Assembly: GCF_028688795.1 (NCBI RefSeq)
Contig: NZ_JAQTXM010000001.1
Span: 62,001-126,000, forward strand
Reading direction: 5' to 3'
Source: Rhodoferax sp.
GTDB lineage: Bacteria; Pseudomonadota; Gammaproteobacteria; Burkholderiales; Burkholderiaceae_C
DNA: 64,000 nt
The position numbers and the translations under genes are program-made. Below, in pieces: positions 8,363 to 18,034 of this stretch. Under the pieces are notes generated by a model. The model did not search any database. It had not been told where the DNA came from and saw nothing but the letters and a program-made list of their open reading frames with translations. Positions within the stretch are counted from its first letter, which is position 1. Each line of letters opens with the position of its first letter.

Positions 8363-9067
8363 CTAATTGCCGTTGATGAACGCCACCATCATGCGGGCCA
8401 CAGCCAAGCCGTCGTGCCCATGCGCCAGGCTGTCTGTGCTGGCGATGTATTTTTCCTCACCCAGCATGGCGCGGCGTTTGTTGAGTAAAAAGGCGCTGTA
8501 ATCTTCCACAAACTCGGGGTGCGGCTGCACGCAAAACACGTGCTCATCAACACCAAACGCGGCCACCGGGCAAAACTCGCTGGTGGCCAACAGCTTGGCA
8601 CCACTGGGCAAGTCAAACACCTGGTCCTGGTGGCTGGCCAGCATCGCCACCTCTGTGCGCCCACCGGCTTGTGACAATTCTGGCGCCGTCCACTTGTATT
8701 GCATGCGCCCGGCACCCCAGCCCTGCGGCGCACGGCCAACCTTTGAACCCAGGCACAAGGCCACCAACTGGTGGCCAAAACACACGCCAATGAGTTTCCT
8801 CTTGGCCACCAGAAGCTCTTGCACCTTGTCTTTAAGCGCCAGGACCCAAGGCTCTTGTGAAAACGAGTCCGCCTTACTGCCAGTGAGCAGCACCGCGTCA
8901 TAGGCATCAAACGAGACCGGGTACTCACCCTTCACGGTGTTGAAAATATCAAATTCGCCCGTGGCCCCCGCCGCACGCAGCAGACGCTCAAACATGGCAC
9001 CGTAACCGATGTAGAGGTGCTCTACCGCAGGGTCAAGCGAGTCGTTTTCAAGAATACAGAGTTTCAT
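8363..9067 (-). CDS. class I glutamine amidotransferase-like protein
   Basis: A 234-residue stand-alone GATase1 domain. The nucleophile elbow is GVCFGHQL with the catalytic Cys at about residue 95; His and Glu come from CVQPHPEF. Such stand-alone domains include gamma-glutamyl hydrolases and GMP-synthase-like amidotransferases; the acceptor is not known. It lies 6 bp upstream of... in transcription order it follows plsY with a 6-bp gap, so the two are likely co-transcribed. Confidence 0.85.
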   Translation of the reverse strand: MKLCILENDSLDPAVEHLYIGYGAMFERLLRAAGATGEFDIFNTVKGEYPVSFDAYDAVLLTGSKADSFSQEPWVLALKDKVQELLVAKRKLIGVCFGHQLVALCLGSKVGRAPQGWGAGRMQYKWTAPELSQAGGRTEVAMLASHQDQVFDLPSGAKLLATSEFCPVAAFGVDEHVFCVQPHPEFVEDYSAFLLNKRRAMLGEEKYIASTDSLAHGHDGLAVARMMVAFINGN

Positions 9068-9073
9068 GGCGGG

Positions 9074-9796
9074 TCACTTTGTGGATGGGTCTTTTTGATC
9101 AGCATGGGGCGGATGCCGATGGCCGTGTTTGGCATGCCCATGCGAAGCCGAATTCTCCGCAGGCACGGGGGCCGTCTTTTTACCCAGCTTTGATTCAGTG
9201 CCCTTGATCAGGCGGTTGATGTTTTCGGCATGGCGGTACAACAAAAACAGCGACATCACGGCCACCGCCAGCACCACACTTTTGCTCATGAACCACAAGC
9301 CGCCATCCCCCAGCACATACACCACCGGCGCCATCAGCGCAGCCATGATGGATGCCAGCGAGGAGTAGCGAAACACCACCGCCACGCCCAACCAGATCAG
9401 TGCTGTGGCCAGGCCCAGCCAGCCGCTAAAGGCCAGCAACACGCCCAAGGCCGTGGCCACACCCTTGCCGCCCTGAAACCTGAAAAACACCGGAAACACA
9501 TGGCCCAAAAATGCCGCCAGGCCAACCATAGCCATCGTGCCGTCGCCCAGCCCATAGGCCGCCCCATACCACTTGACCAACACCACCGGCAGCCAACCTT
9601 TGGCAGCATCTAGCAGCAGCGTAGCGATGGCCGCGCCTTTGCTGCCCGAACGCAGCACGTTGGTGGCACCAGGGTTTTTGCTGCCAAAAGTCCGTGGGTC
9701 ATTCAAGCCCATGACGCGGCTGACAATCACCGCGAATGACAAGGATCCGATCAGGTAACCCGCCAAGACGGCTACCCAGGGTAAAAAAGTTTGCAT
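9074..9796 (-). CDS. plsY: glycerol-3-phosphate acyltransferase PlsY
   Basis: An inner-membrane enzyme that acylates glycerol-3-phosphate with acyl phosphate in phospholipid synthesis. Signature segments: LIGSLSFAVIVSR, then GSKNPGATNVLR (catalytic Ser/Asn motif) and FRFQGGKGVATALGV (phosphate-binding). I chose ATG 9796 (240 residues); a TTG at 9832 would add 12 residues with no family support. Compared with the usual ~200 residues it carries a His- and Lys-rich tail (about residues 198-240, with HGHAKHGHRHPP) beyond the last helix, of unknown purpose. Confidence 0.93.
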   Translation of the reverse strand: MQTFLPWVAVLAGYLIGSLSFAVIVSRVMGLNDPRTFGSKNPGATNVLRSGSKGAAIATLLLDAAKGWLPVVLVKWYGAAYGLGDGTMAMVGLAAFLGHVFPVFFRFQGGKGVATALGVLLAFSGWLGLATALIWLGVAVVFRYSSLASIMAALMAPVVYVLGDGGLWFMSKSVVLAVAVMSLFLLYRHAENINRLIKGTESKLGKKTAPVPAENSASHGHAKHGHRHPPHADQKDPSTK

Positions 9797-9896
9797 AAAT
9801 TCCAAAAGATTTTTTGCCTGTAAAGCTGCCAAAACTCAGCCCAAGGTCGTTATTTTGACAGTGCATCGCCAGCGATTAGAAACGCCGACGGTATTG

Positions 9897-10790
9897 TTAT
9901 TTTGCAGCTGCTGCAAACGATTCCTGAAAAAACTGGACAACACGGGTCCGGGAGTCTGCAGCCACTTTTTCATCAGGGTAAAACCTGACCTGTCCACCTT
10001 TGCCTTTATGGGCAACCGGGTCAAACAGGGTGCGCCCGTTATTGCCCGGTGTGTCCCAGCCATGGGTGGCGTCAGGGTAAAACTGAAGCCGAAACAAAGT
10101 TTGGGCTTCGGGGGTCAGCCCTGAGAGGAAGGTCTGGGCATCGTCGGGCGCGCCATAGTCGTCACGCCCGCCAGCGAACAGCATGATGGGGGCACCCGTG
10201 AACTTGGCGTAGTCACCAACGCCTTTGGCCGCGGCATCGGTCACCAGTTGACTGTGAGACCACCACACAGCATAAAAGGGTGCATGGGCTGCGAAACGCG
10301 GTTGCCCCTGAGGAAAAAACTTTTCATGCACTGGTTTCGATGCCGCACGCAACGACAGGTTTCCGCCCCAAGAAAAGCCCATGGCACCTATTTTCTGCGG
10401 GTCAATATCGGGGCGTTCCGCGAGAAATTTCAGCGCGCCAAAAGCGTGCGTCAATGTTGCAGCGTGCCCCTCGCGCAAACGCTGACCACGGTTGAACATA
10501 AATACTTCCAAAGTAGCAATGCCCGCCTGATTGAGTGCCTGGGCGTGAAAAGCCCCCCGGCCATCGATACCACCGCTGCCATGAAAAATAGCCACGGCCG
10601 GAACCGGCCCTGTCACGTTTTTTGGCATTTGCAACGTGGCCGTAACCTGCTCAATGGCGGCATAACCCGGCGCGCTGGCACCCGCAAACTTGACCTGCTC
10701 TTGCGCAAAGGCGACAGGGCCATGGGCAACAAGCACCAGCAACAAGGAACCAAACAACGACCGACACGGTGAAGACACGCGAACAAACAT
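9897..10790 (-). CDS. secreted dienelactone-hydrolase-like protein
   Basis: A 297-residue protein with a signal peptide (residues 1-29, ending AFAQ) and an alpha/beta-hydrolase domain of the DLH family. FHGSGGIDGRG forms the oxyanion region, MGFSWGGN contains the nucleophile, AGGRDDYGAPDD the acid and DATHGWD the histidine. An AGGAGG box right before ATG 10790 fixes the start. The substrate is unknown; the signal peptide places it in the periplasm, unlike classical cytoplasmic dienelactone hydrolase. Confidence 0.85.
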   Translation of the reverse strand: MFVRVSSPCRSLFGSLLLVLVAHGPVAFAQEQVKFAGASAPGYAAIEQVTATLQMPKNVTGPVPAVAIFHGSGGIDGRGAFHAQALNQAGIATLEVFMFNRGQRLREGHAATLTHAFGALKFLAERPDIDPQKIGAMGFSWGGNLSLRAASKPVHEKFFPQGQPRFAAHAPFYAVWWSHSQLVTDAAAKGVGDYAKFTGAPIMLFAGGRDDYGAPDDAQTFLSGLTPEAQTLFRLQFYPDATHGWDTPGNNGRTLFDPVAHKGKGGQVRFYPDEKVAADSRTRVVQFFQESFAAAAK

Positions 10791-10846
10791 CTTTTTCCTC
10801 CTGGTTTTCCAGCTTTGTTGAAATTTGACCGGCTCGGCAAAGTGGC

Positions 10847-11338
10847 TCAATCCACCAGCGCGCACTGTACTGCTTTGGCGCCCAGCAAGGCCACACAGAC
10901 CTGCGGAGCAATCCCAACCAAATAACCACGCCGCCCACCATTGATCAAAATTTTGGGCAAATCCAGAATAGTTGATTCAATGAACACTGGCATGTCGCGC
11001 CGTGTGCCAAAGGGTGACGTGCCGCCCACCAGAAAGCCACTGTGCCGGTTGGCCACCTCTGGTGCGCACGGCTCAACCGACTTGGCCCCAATCTGGCGCG
11101 CCAGATTTTTGGTGGACACCTTACGGTTGCCGTGCATCAGTACCACCAGCGGCTTAGCGTCCTGGTCTTGCATGATGAGCGTTTTGACCACATGAAACGG
11201 GTCCCAGCCCAGCGTGGATGCGCTGTGCAAGGCACCACCGTGTTCCAGATACTCGTAGGGGTGCTCGGTATACGCCACCTTGTTTGCCTTGAGCAGTTGG
11301 GTGGCGGGCGTCTCGGAAACGTGGTCTTTTTTGGCCAT
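10847..11338 (-). CDS. ybaK: Cys-tRNA(Pro) deacylase YbaK
   Basis: A 163-residue YbaK/EbsC domain protein that hydrolyses mischarged Cys-tRNA(Pro) in trans. Key segments: TLIMQDQDAKPLVVLMHGN, KVSTKNLARQIGAKSVEPC with the catalytic Lys region, and the loop GGTSPFGTRRDMPVFIE typical of YbaK. Full family length. Confidence 0.93.
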   Translation of the reverse strand: MAKKDHVSETPATQLLKANKVAYTEHPYEYLEHGGALHSASTLGWDPFHVVKTLIMQDQDAKPLVVLMHGNRKVSTKNLARQIGAKSVEPCAPEVANRHSGFLVGGTSPFGTRRDMPVFIESTILDLPKILINGGRRGYLVGIAPQVCVALLGAKAVQCALVD

Positions 11339-11371
11339 GGGCTTTGATTTTTCAGCAGTATGGGTTGGCCA

Positions 11372-12097
11372 CTACTTCAACTCGTACTCAAACGTACTCA
11401 CCACCCGCAGCCGCTTCAGGCGTGAGCTGCCGTTGTCAAAATCATTGCCATCGTCGCCGGTGATGCGGATCACACCCTGGTTGGCATTTTTCAGGGGGCC
11501 GAGTTGGGCACCCGCTTCGGCAGCAAATTTGTCGGCTTGCTCACGGGCGTTGCGTGTGGCCTCGGCCAGCAGTGGCGCCTTGACATCATTGAAGCCGCGC
11601 AACTGAAAGCGCGGCCCGCTGTGCCCCTCGCCCTCGCCACCCAGCTGCACGCCCGCCTGAATCAGGGGGTCTACCGCGCGCGCTGCAGCCTCCACCTCAG
11701 CCACCCGGGCGGACTTCACCAGCACCTGACCCGTGCCATTGAACCGCAAGGGCTGATTGCCCTGCGCGTACTCGCGCGCAAACAGGTCCTGCACCTGCAG
11801 TGGTTTGGCCTCCACCTCAGCATCGGTGAAACCACGTGTTTTCAAGAAAGCCGTGACCTTGTCGCGGTCGGCCGACAGCGCCTGCTGCACGCCGCCAAAG
11901 TCATTGCCCGCGCGACGAAATGACAGCGTCCAAACCGCAAAGTCGCTCTGCACTTCTTTTTCGGCCAGGCCCTTCACCGTGACCGAACGGTCCGACATGC
12001 GAAAGCGCTCCAGCCCGTGGCTCACCGCGACACCGGCAATGGCGATACCCAGGCCCAGCAAAAGTGCGGCGATCAGCCGGGAAAAAACAGGACTCAT
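11372..12097 (-). CDS. SIMPL (DUF541) family periplasmic protein
   Basis: A 241-residue protein with one N-terminal membrane anchor or uncleaved signal (residues 8-28, IAALLLGLGIAIAGVAVSHG) followed by a SIMPL domain. The opening MSDRSVTVKGLAEKEVQSDF is the usual start of the domain and the C-terminal RLRVVSTFEYELK the usual end. The family forms oligomeric rings in the periplasm; some members are linked to oxidative stress protection, but no activity is established. Confidence 0.88.
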   Translation of the reverse strand: MSPVFSRLIAALLLGLGIAIAGVAVSHGLERFRMSDRSVTVKGLAEKEVQSDFAVWTLSFRRAGNDFGGVQQALSADRDKVTAFLKTRGFTDAEVEAKPLQVQDLFAREYAQGNQPLRFNGTGQVLVKSARVAEVEAAARAVDPLIQAGVQLGGEGEGHSGPRFQLRGFNDVKAPLLAEATRNAREQADKFAAEAGAQLGPLKNANQGVIRITGDDGNDFDNGSSRLKRLRVVSTFEYELK

Positions 12098-12169
12098 CAG
12101 AAGCTCCCAGTTGCAAATATAGATTTATTTCAAGGCCTGTGCAGATGGCGGGACGGACGAAGGCCCACC

Positions 12170-13231
12170 TTACTGCGCCGGGTCGCGCGACTCCCAGCGG
12201 ATGGCGTCAATCCGGGTCAGCAGGTCTTCTGAAAGCGTCGTGCCCCAGGCATTCAGACACTCGTCAAGCTGCGCCACCGATGTCACGCCAATGATGGTGC
12301 TGGCGACTTGCCATTTGGTGTAACAAAACGCCAGCGCCAGTTGCACCGGCGTCAGGCCATGCTCACGCGCCAGTGCGCTGTAGCGCTTGGCTGCCGCCAG
12401 AGCCTCCGGGCGGCCCCAACGCTGCTTGCGCGACGATTCGAACTTGGTCAACCGGGCCTGTGCCGGTGCGCCCGGGCCGATCAGGCCGGTGTCGTCATAC
12501 TTTCCAGTAAGCAAACCAAACGACAGCGGCGAATAGGCCAGCAGCGACACACCCAGGCGCTGCATGGTTTCATCCAGCCCATTTTCCACACTGCGATTCA
12601 GCAGGCTGTAGCCGTTTTGCACGGTGGCCACACGCGGCAAACCATACTGCTCCGCCAACCGCACGAATTCATGTACGCCAAATGGCGTTTCGTTCGACAA
12701 GCCCACGGCACGCACTTTGCCGGCTTGCACCAGCTTGTGCAAAGCCTCAAGCTGAGCATGAATAGGGGTGCCCTCGTCATCTTTGGGCTGGTAGTACAGG
12801 GCGCCAAACGCAGGCACGCTGCGCACCGGCCAGTGAATCTGGTACAGGTCAATCACGTCAATCTGCAAACGCTTCAGGCTGCCGTCGCAGGCCTGCAAGA
12901 TGTCGTCACCAGTCAAATCGGGACTGCCACCGCGAATCCATGGCATGTTGCGCGACGGGCCAGCCACCTTGGTGGCCACCACCAGCTTTTCACGAGCGCC
13001 GGGACGCTTGGCAAACCAGTTGCCCATGATCTTCTCGGTGGCGTTAAAGGTTTCAGCCCGCGGCGGCACGGCGTACATTTCGGCGGTGTCGACAAAATTC
13101 ACGCCGCGCTCCAGCGAGCGGTCCAGAATGTCGTGGGCAGTGGCCTCATCGACCTGCTCGCCAAAGGTCATGGTGCCAAGGCAAATGGGGGTAACAAACA
13201 GGTCGCTTGACCCGAGTTGAATGGTGTTCAT
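12170..13231 (-). CDS. aldo/keto reductase (Tas-like)
   Basis: A 353-residue TIM-barrel NADP(H)-dependent oxidoreductase of the AKR superfamily, closest by eye to Tas. It has the catalytic tetrad positions: Asp and Tyr in FVDTAEMYAVPP, Lys in VVATKVAG and His in LYQIHWPVR. The cofactor loop near the C terminus includes the STIIGVTSVAQLDE segment. Monocistronic in appearance. Confidence 0.9.
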   Translation of the reverse strand: MNTIQLGSSDLFVTPICLGTMTFGEQVDEATAHDILDRSLERGVNFVDTAEMYAVPPRAETFNATEKIMGNWFAKRPGAREKLVVATKVAGPSRNMPWIRGGSPDLTGDDILQACDGSLKRLQIDVIDLYQIHWPVRSVPAFGALYYQPKDDEGTPIHAQLEALHKLVQAGKVRAVGLSNETPFGVHEFVRLAEQYGLPRVATVQNGYSLLNRSVENGLDETMQRLGVSLLAYSPLSFGLLTGKYDDTGLIGPGAPAQARLTKFESSRKQRWGRPEALAAAKRYSALAREHGLTPVQLALAFCYTKWQVASTIIGVTSVAQLDECLNAWGTTLSEDLLTRIDAIRWESRDPAQ

Positions 13232-13340
13232 GTGGCTCCAAAGAAACAGGCCTTGCGGCCGATGCCTTTAGTTTACGGGCTGGCCGCTACTTGTGTTTTT
13301 CGCGGTGTAAGCGCCCCGCCCGCAATCGCAGACCCTGGCT

Positions 13341-13748
13341 TCACGCCTGCGACAAGCCCATTGCCTGACCCAACAACTCTTTTTTCAGCGGCTTGATCAA
13401 GCAGCCCAAGACGTTCAGCTGGTTCATGCTGGCAATTTCACGCGCCACTTCAAGCATCTCCAAATTAACACCGGTCACCAAGATCAACCCACCTTTGTAG
13501 TGCCGGCGCGCCAGTTCGGCAATGAATTCAATGCCGTCCATGTCGGGCATGAAAATATCGCAAATTAAAAAATCTGGTTCGCGCGACATACCATTCAACG
13601 CCGCCACACCCTCGCGCCCGTTGCCGGCCAAAGTGACATCGCCGATGCCAAATTGCTGCAAATTTTTGCGCAAAATTTCACGACTGAACTCGTCATCGTC
13701 AATTACCAAGGCGGTTTGCAGAGCCAATTGCACTGGTGTAATGTTCAT
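13341..13748 (-). CDS. stand-alone response-regulator receiver
   Basis: A 135-residue CheY-like receiver with no output domain. Acidic pocket in LVIDDDEFSRE, phosphoacceptor Asp in FLICDIFMPDMDG, Thr in LILVTGV and Lys in CLIKPLKKELL. It lies downstream of the giant hybrid kinase in the same direction, with the dispersed repeat in the 89-bp gap. It is a likely partner in the same phosphorelay. Confidence 0.85.
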   Translation of the reverse strand: MNITPVQLALQTALVIDDDEFSREILRKNLQQFGIGDVTLAGNGREGVAALNGMSREPDFLICDIFMPDMDGIEFIAELARRHYKGGLILVTGVNLEMLEVAREIASMNQLNVLGCLIKPLKKELLGQAMGLSQA

Positions 13749-13774
13749 ATTTAATCCCTGAGATTGTCTTTAAT

Positions 13775-13829
13775 ACTATTAATTAGATAGCTACTTGCGC
13801 ATGTATCACAAGGGCTAGAAGCCAATTTT
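13775..13829 (+). repeat. dispersed ~55-bp repeat, intergenic copy 1
   Basis: Match to the shared pattern CTAT-N8-ATAGCT, TTGCGC, then CAAGGGCTAGAAGCCAATTT. It fills most of the gap between the receiver gene and the hybrid kinase gene. The 5' half can fold (CTATTAATTAGATAG). Orientation here is given with GCGC before GGGCTAG. Confidence 0.8.
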
Positions 13830-13837
13830 ACTTAAAA

Positions 13838-16800
13838 TTAGTCAATCGCCTGCTGCTCCACACGGTCAATTGCGACCAGCGCTGTGGTGATTGCAGCCGC
13901 CAGGTCTGCCAAAACCAATGCGGGGTCAAGGTCGGCACGCAGCAATCGTTCGGTCTCGGCTGCCAGGCGGCGCACCTCAGGCAAGGCCAGGTTGGCAGCC
14001 ACCCCGGCCAGCTTGTGCGCCAGCGCGGTGGCTGCGGGCTGGTCAGCCTGTGCCAGGCTGGTGTTCATCAGCGCCACCGCGTTGCTGTAAATCGTGGCAA
14101 AACGCTGCAAATAATCCAGGTAAGAAGGCATGTCGCCCCATATTTCCAGACCTGCGGCCATGTCGAGCACGGACACATTGCCCGTGAAAACGCGTCTGGG
14201 CGGCACCGGCTCCATTGCTGGAACTGACTCCGGAGCGAGCATGCTCACAGGAGCCGGCGCACCAGCCGTCAACATTTTGGGTTGGCGTGTCAAGCGCTGG
14301 ATCAGCGCGATGGTGGACGGCACATCAAACGGCTTGCTGATGAAGTGCGTCATGCCCGCGGCCTGGGCGGCATCTTGCTGCGACTTGAACGCCCCGGCGG
14401 TCAAGGCCACGATGGGCAGCTTGGCAAACGCGGGCATTTGACGCAACTGGCGCGTGGCCTCTATGCCATCCATCACCGGCATTTGCACATCCATCAGCAC
14501 CAGATCAATGTCGTTTGGGTGCGCCAGCAACCAGTCCAGCGCCTCCTGGCCGTTGGCCGCGAGCGACACCACGGCGCCTTTTTCATGAAGAATGCGCCGT
14601 GCCACCTCGCAGTTGATCTCGCTGTCGTCAACCACCAGCACGCGTATGCTGGCCAACACCTGGCCGCTAGAGCGGTGCAGGCCAAACTTCATGCCATCGG
14701 TGGCCGCACGCTTGCGCCGGGCTTCGATCAGGGCGTTGTACATGCCGGACGCCGACACCGGTTTTTCAAGCAAGGCATCCACCAGCTCCGTGCCGGCGCG
14801 GTCGGCCATGCTGGTCAGTGAATGCGCGGTGGTCATGATGATCAACGGGCATTTTTCTTGCGGCATGCTGTCGCGAATGGCCCGTGCAGTGGCCAAGCCG
14901 TCCAGGCCCGGCATCTTCCAGTCCAGCACCACCACATCGGGCAATTTGCGCTCGGTGCGGGCCTGCAAATACGACAGCACGGCCTCGCCCGAGTCAAGCG
15001 TGTTGACATGCCAACCCAACCCCTCGGTGATGCCGCTCATGTACTTCAAGGCAATCTGACTGTCGTCGGCAATCAGGGCGTCGATGCGCAACTGGTCGCT
15101 TTCCGACAGCTCAGTATCCGCCAGCTTCTTCAAAGGCACGGTGAACCAAAACTCGCTGCCCTGCCCCACCACACTGTTCAGGCCAATCTCGCCGCCCATC
15201 AGTTGCACCAGTTGGCGGCATATCGTCAGGCCCAGGCCGGTACCGCCAAAACGGCGTGTGGTTGAACTGTCAGCTTGGGTAAAAGGCGCAAACACACTGC
15301 TTTGCAATTCCGGAGCAATGCCAATGCCGCTGTCGCGCACACAAAACCGCAGCACAAGTTCATCATGGCCTGACGAAAGCAGTTCAGTCACCAACTCCAC
15401 CTGACCAACACTGGTGAACTTGATGGCGTTGATGCTCAGGTTCAATAGCACTTGCTCCAGCCGCAAGGCGTCTCCCACCACAGAAAACACGCCTGCCGGT
15501 GGCGGCTGAATCACCAGCTTGATGTCTTTGTCACCCACCGCCACGCCCAAAATCACGGCCAGGTTGTCGATCACATCGGGCAGCCTGAACGGTGCTTGCT
15601 CAATCATCATTTGGCCGGCCTCGATTTTGGAAACGTCCAAAATATCACTGATCAGGCGCAGCAGCATGCGCCCAGATGCCTTGATCTTGCGCACCATGTT
15701 GTTGGCTTCCAGCTCCAGATTGGCTTGCTCCAGCAAGTAGGCCAGCCCCAAAATGGCGTTCAGGGGCGAACGAATTTCATGGCTCATGCTCGACAGAAAA
15801 TCTGACTTCGCAAGGTTGGCCTTTTCTGCCACCGAACGGGCATTTTCCAGCTCGATGTTTTTTTCTTTCAGCTCCAAGTCCAGGCGCTTGCTCTCGGTGA
15901 CATCGCGGGCCGCGGCAAACACACCTTGCAGGGTGCGCTCGCGGTCATAAAAAGTGGTGGCATTGAAAGACACCACGGTTTCCTTGCCGTCGCGGGTACG
16001 CACCGTCAGCTCGTAGTTGCTGACCTTTTTCTCCAGCAACACGCGCTTGATGCTGATCTCGGCCCGATGTGGGTCGGTAAAGTGCGACTTGAAGGGCGCC
16101 CCAATCAGCTCGTCACGGGTACAGCCAGTGAGCGCTTCCATCTGCTTGTTGACGTCTGTGATGATGCCCGCCAAATCAGTGGTCATCAGCGCATCAATGT
16201 TCGACTCGAACAGCGAGCGGGTATAAAACTGGTGGTCGCGCAGACGCTGGGCCAACAGCTTTTGGTCGGCCTCAACCTGTTTGCGCGCGGTGTTGTCGGT
16301 ACCAATCAGCAGGTAGCCGATGATGACGCCTTGCGCATCGCGCAGCGCTGTGACGGACACCACGGCCGGAAACCGACTGCCGTCTTTGCGGATATAGGTC
16401 AGCTCGTAAATGTCTTCAATACCGCGTGATGCCTTGAACACCAACGCCTCAAAGCCCGGCGTGATGGCCGTGTCCAGCTCAACGCTCAAGGCCATGGCGC
16501 GGGCAATCACCTCTTCGGGATCGGAAATGTCGGCTGGCGTGATTTTGTTCATCACATCAGCCGCAGCGTAGCCCAGCATGCGCTCGGCACCCACGTTAAA
16601 AATCTGAATCACCCCCTTGGCATCGGTGGCAATGCTGGAGAAATTAGCACTGTTGAAAATGGCGCTTTGCAGGGCGCCAGCCTTGAGCAGCGCCTCTTCG
16701 GCCTGCTTGCGTGCGGTGTTGTCGGTGCCGATCAGCAAGTAGCCAATGATGCTGTCTTGGGCGTCGCGCAGCGCTGTCACTGACACCACAGCCGGAAACC

Positions 16801-18034
16801 TGCTGCCGTCTTTGCGGATGTAAGTCAGTTCGTAAATGTCTTCAATGCCGCGTGAGGCCTTGAAAACCAGGGCCTCAAAACCGGGGGCAATCGGGGTATC
16901 GAGCTCAAGGCTCAATGTTCTGGCCCGGGCAATGATTTCTTGCGGGTCCGAAATGTCAGCCGGGGTGCGTTGGTTCATCACTTCAAAGGCGGTGTAGCCC
17001 AGCATGCGCTCGGCGCCCACGTTGAAAATCTGGATCACACCCTTGGCATCGGTGGCAATACTGGAGAAGTTGGCACTGTCAAAAATGGCGTTTTGCAAAG
17101 CACCGGCCTTGAGTAACGCATCTTCAGCCTGTTTGCGGGCTGTGTTGTCGGTGCCAATCAGAAAGTACCCAATGATTGTCTTTTCATCATCACGAAGTGC
17201 CGTGACCGACACCACGGCCGGAAACCGGCTGCCGTCCTTGCGGATGTAGGTGAGCTCGTAAATGTCTTCAATGCCGCGTGAGGCTTTGAACACCAGGGCC
17301 TCAAAGCCAGGCGTGATTTCAGAATCAAGCTCCAGGCTCAAGGTCTTGGCGCGAGCGATCAATTCCAGGGGGTCCGAGATGTCGGCTGGCGTGATCTTGT
17401 TCACCACATCAGCCGCCAGACAGCCCAGCATGCGCTCGGCGCCAACGTTGAAAATCTGGATCACACCCTTGGCATCGGTCGCAATGCTGGAGAAGTTGGC
17501 ACTGTCAAAAATGGCTTTTTGCAGCGCACCGGCCTTAATCAAGGCCTCTTCGGCTTGCTTGCGCGCGGTGTTGTCGGTGCCAATCAGCAAGTAACCAATG
17601 ATGCTGTCTTGCGCGTCGCGCAGCGCCGTGACAGATACCACGGCCGGAAACCGGCTGCCGTCTTTGCGGATGTAGGTCAGCTCGTAAATGTCTTCTATGC
17701 CGCGTGAGGCTTTGAACACCAGGGCCTCAAATCCGGGCGTGATGGGCGTTTCAAGCTCAAGGCTCAAGGCCTTGGCGCGAGCGATCAACTCATGTGGGTC
17801 AGAAATATCAGCCGGAGTGATCTTGTTCATCACGTCAGTGGCAGCGTAGCCCAGCATGCGCTCGGCTCCCACGTTAAAAATCTGAATCACACCCTTGGCA
17901 TCGGTGGCAATGCTGGAGAAGTTGGCGCTGTTGAAAATGGCGCTTTGCAAGGCCCGGGTGTTGATCACCGTGTCGTCGGTCTTTTTTACAGACTGAAGGT
18001 CAGCCAATGGTGAGTTGGCATGGGTAGACGTCAT
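13838..18034 (-). CDS. multi-PAS hybrid histidine kinase with two receivers and HPt
   Basis: A 1398-residue cytoplasmic sensor with no evident membrane segment. Order: four near-identical 142-residue PAS+PAC modules (residues 28-169, 170-311, 312-453, 454-595); a fifth, different PAS (about 600-725); a coiled coil; HisKA with SHEIRSPLNAIL; HATPase with VRDSGIGIAPE and GGTGLGLTIC; receiver 1 (ALIADDSQIALK, VVLDWKMPGLDG); receiver 2 (VLVVDDSEINCE, VLMDVQMPVMDG, FISKPFD); and a C-terminal HPt with ALAHKLAGVAANLA. All phosphorelay residues appear present. The signal is unknown. The adjacent stand-alone receiver may be an acceptor. Confidence 0.93.
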   Translation of the reverse strand: MTSTHANSPLADLQSVKKTDDTVINTRALQSAIFNSANFSSIATDAKGVIQIFNVGAERMLGYAATDVMNKITPADISDPHELIARAKALSLELETPITPGFEALVFKASRGIEDIYELTYIRKDGSRFPAVVSVTALRDAQDSIIGYLLIGTDNTARKQAEEALIKAGALQKAIFDSANFSSIATDAKGVIQIFNVGAERMLGCLAADVVNKITPADISDPLELIARAKTLSLELDSEITPGFEALVFKASRGIEDIYELTYIRKDGSRFPAVVSVTALRDDEKTIIGYFLIGTDNTARKQAEDALLKAGALQNAIFDSANFSSIATDAKGVIQIFNVGAERMLGYTAFEVMNQRTPADISDPQEIIARARTLSLELDTPIAPGFEALVFKASRGIEDIYELTYIRKDGSRFPAVVSVTALRDAQDSIIGYLLIGTDNTARKQAEEALLKAGALQSAIFNSANFSSIATDAKGVIQIFNVGAERMLGYAAADVMNKITPADISDPEEVIARAMALSVELDTAITPGFEALVFKASRGIEDIYELTYIRKDGSRFPAVVSVTALRDAQGVIIGYLLIGTDNTARKQVEADQKLLAQRLRDHQFYTRSLFESNIDALMTTDLAGIITDVNKQMEALTGCTRDELIGAPFKSHFTDPHRAEISIKRVLLEKKVSNYELTVRTRDGKETVVSFNATTFYDRERTLQGVFAAARDVTESKRLDLELKEKNIELENARSVAEKANLAKSDFLSSMSHEIRSPLNAILGLAYLLEQANLELEANNMVRKIKASGRMLLRLISDILDVSKIEAGQMMIEQAPFRLPDVIDNLAVILGVAVGDKDIKLVIQPPPAGVFSVVGDALRLEQVLLNLSINAIKFTSVGQVELVTELLSSGHDELVLRFCVRDSGIGIAPELQSSVFAPFTQADSSTTRRFGGTGLGLTICRQLVQLMGGEIGLNSVVGQGSEFWFTVPLKKLADTELSESDQLRIDALIADDSQIALKYMSGITEGLGWHVNTLDSGEAVLSYLQARTERKLPDVVVLDWKMPGLDGLATARAIRDSMPQEKCPLIIMTTAHSLTSMADRAGTELVDALLEKPVSASGMYNALIEARRKRAATDGMKFGLHRSSGQVLASIRVLVVDDSEINCEVARRILHEKGAVVSLAANGQEALDWLLAHPNDIDLVLMDVQMPVMDGIEATRQLRQMPAFAKLPIVALTAGAFKSQQDAAQAAGMTHFISKPFDVPSTIALIQRLTRQPKMLTAGAPAPVSMLAPESVPAMEPVPPRRVFTGNVSVLDMAAGLEIWGDMPSYLDYLQRFATIYSNAVALMNTSLAQADQPAATALAHKLAGVAANLALPEVRRLAAETERLLRADLDPALVLADLAAAITTALVAIDRVEQQAID
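16250..17953 (-). repeat. four tandem 426-bp PAS-coding units
   Basis: The hybrid kinase gene contains four consecutive units of exactly 142 codons, each starting ALQ(S/K/N)AIF and ending RKQ(A/V)E-type. The segment FSSIATDAKGVIQIFNVGAE is identical in all four proteins. Corresponding DNA words (for example GGTGCCAATCAG) recur every 426 bp. Differences between units cluster in a few positions (Y/C after MLG, T/A/F before DV, H/L/Q/E after DP). Confidence 0.95.
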
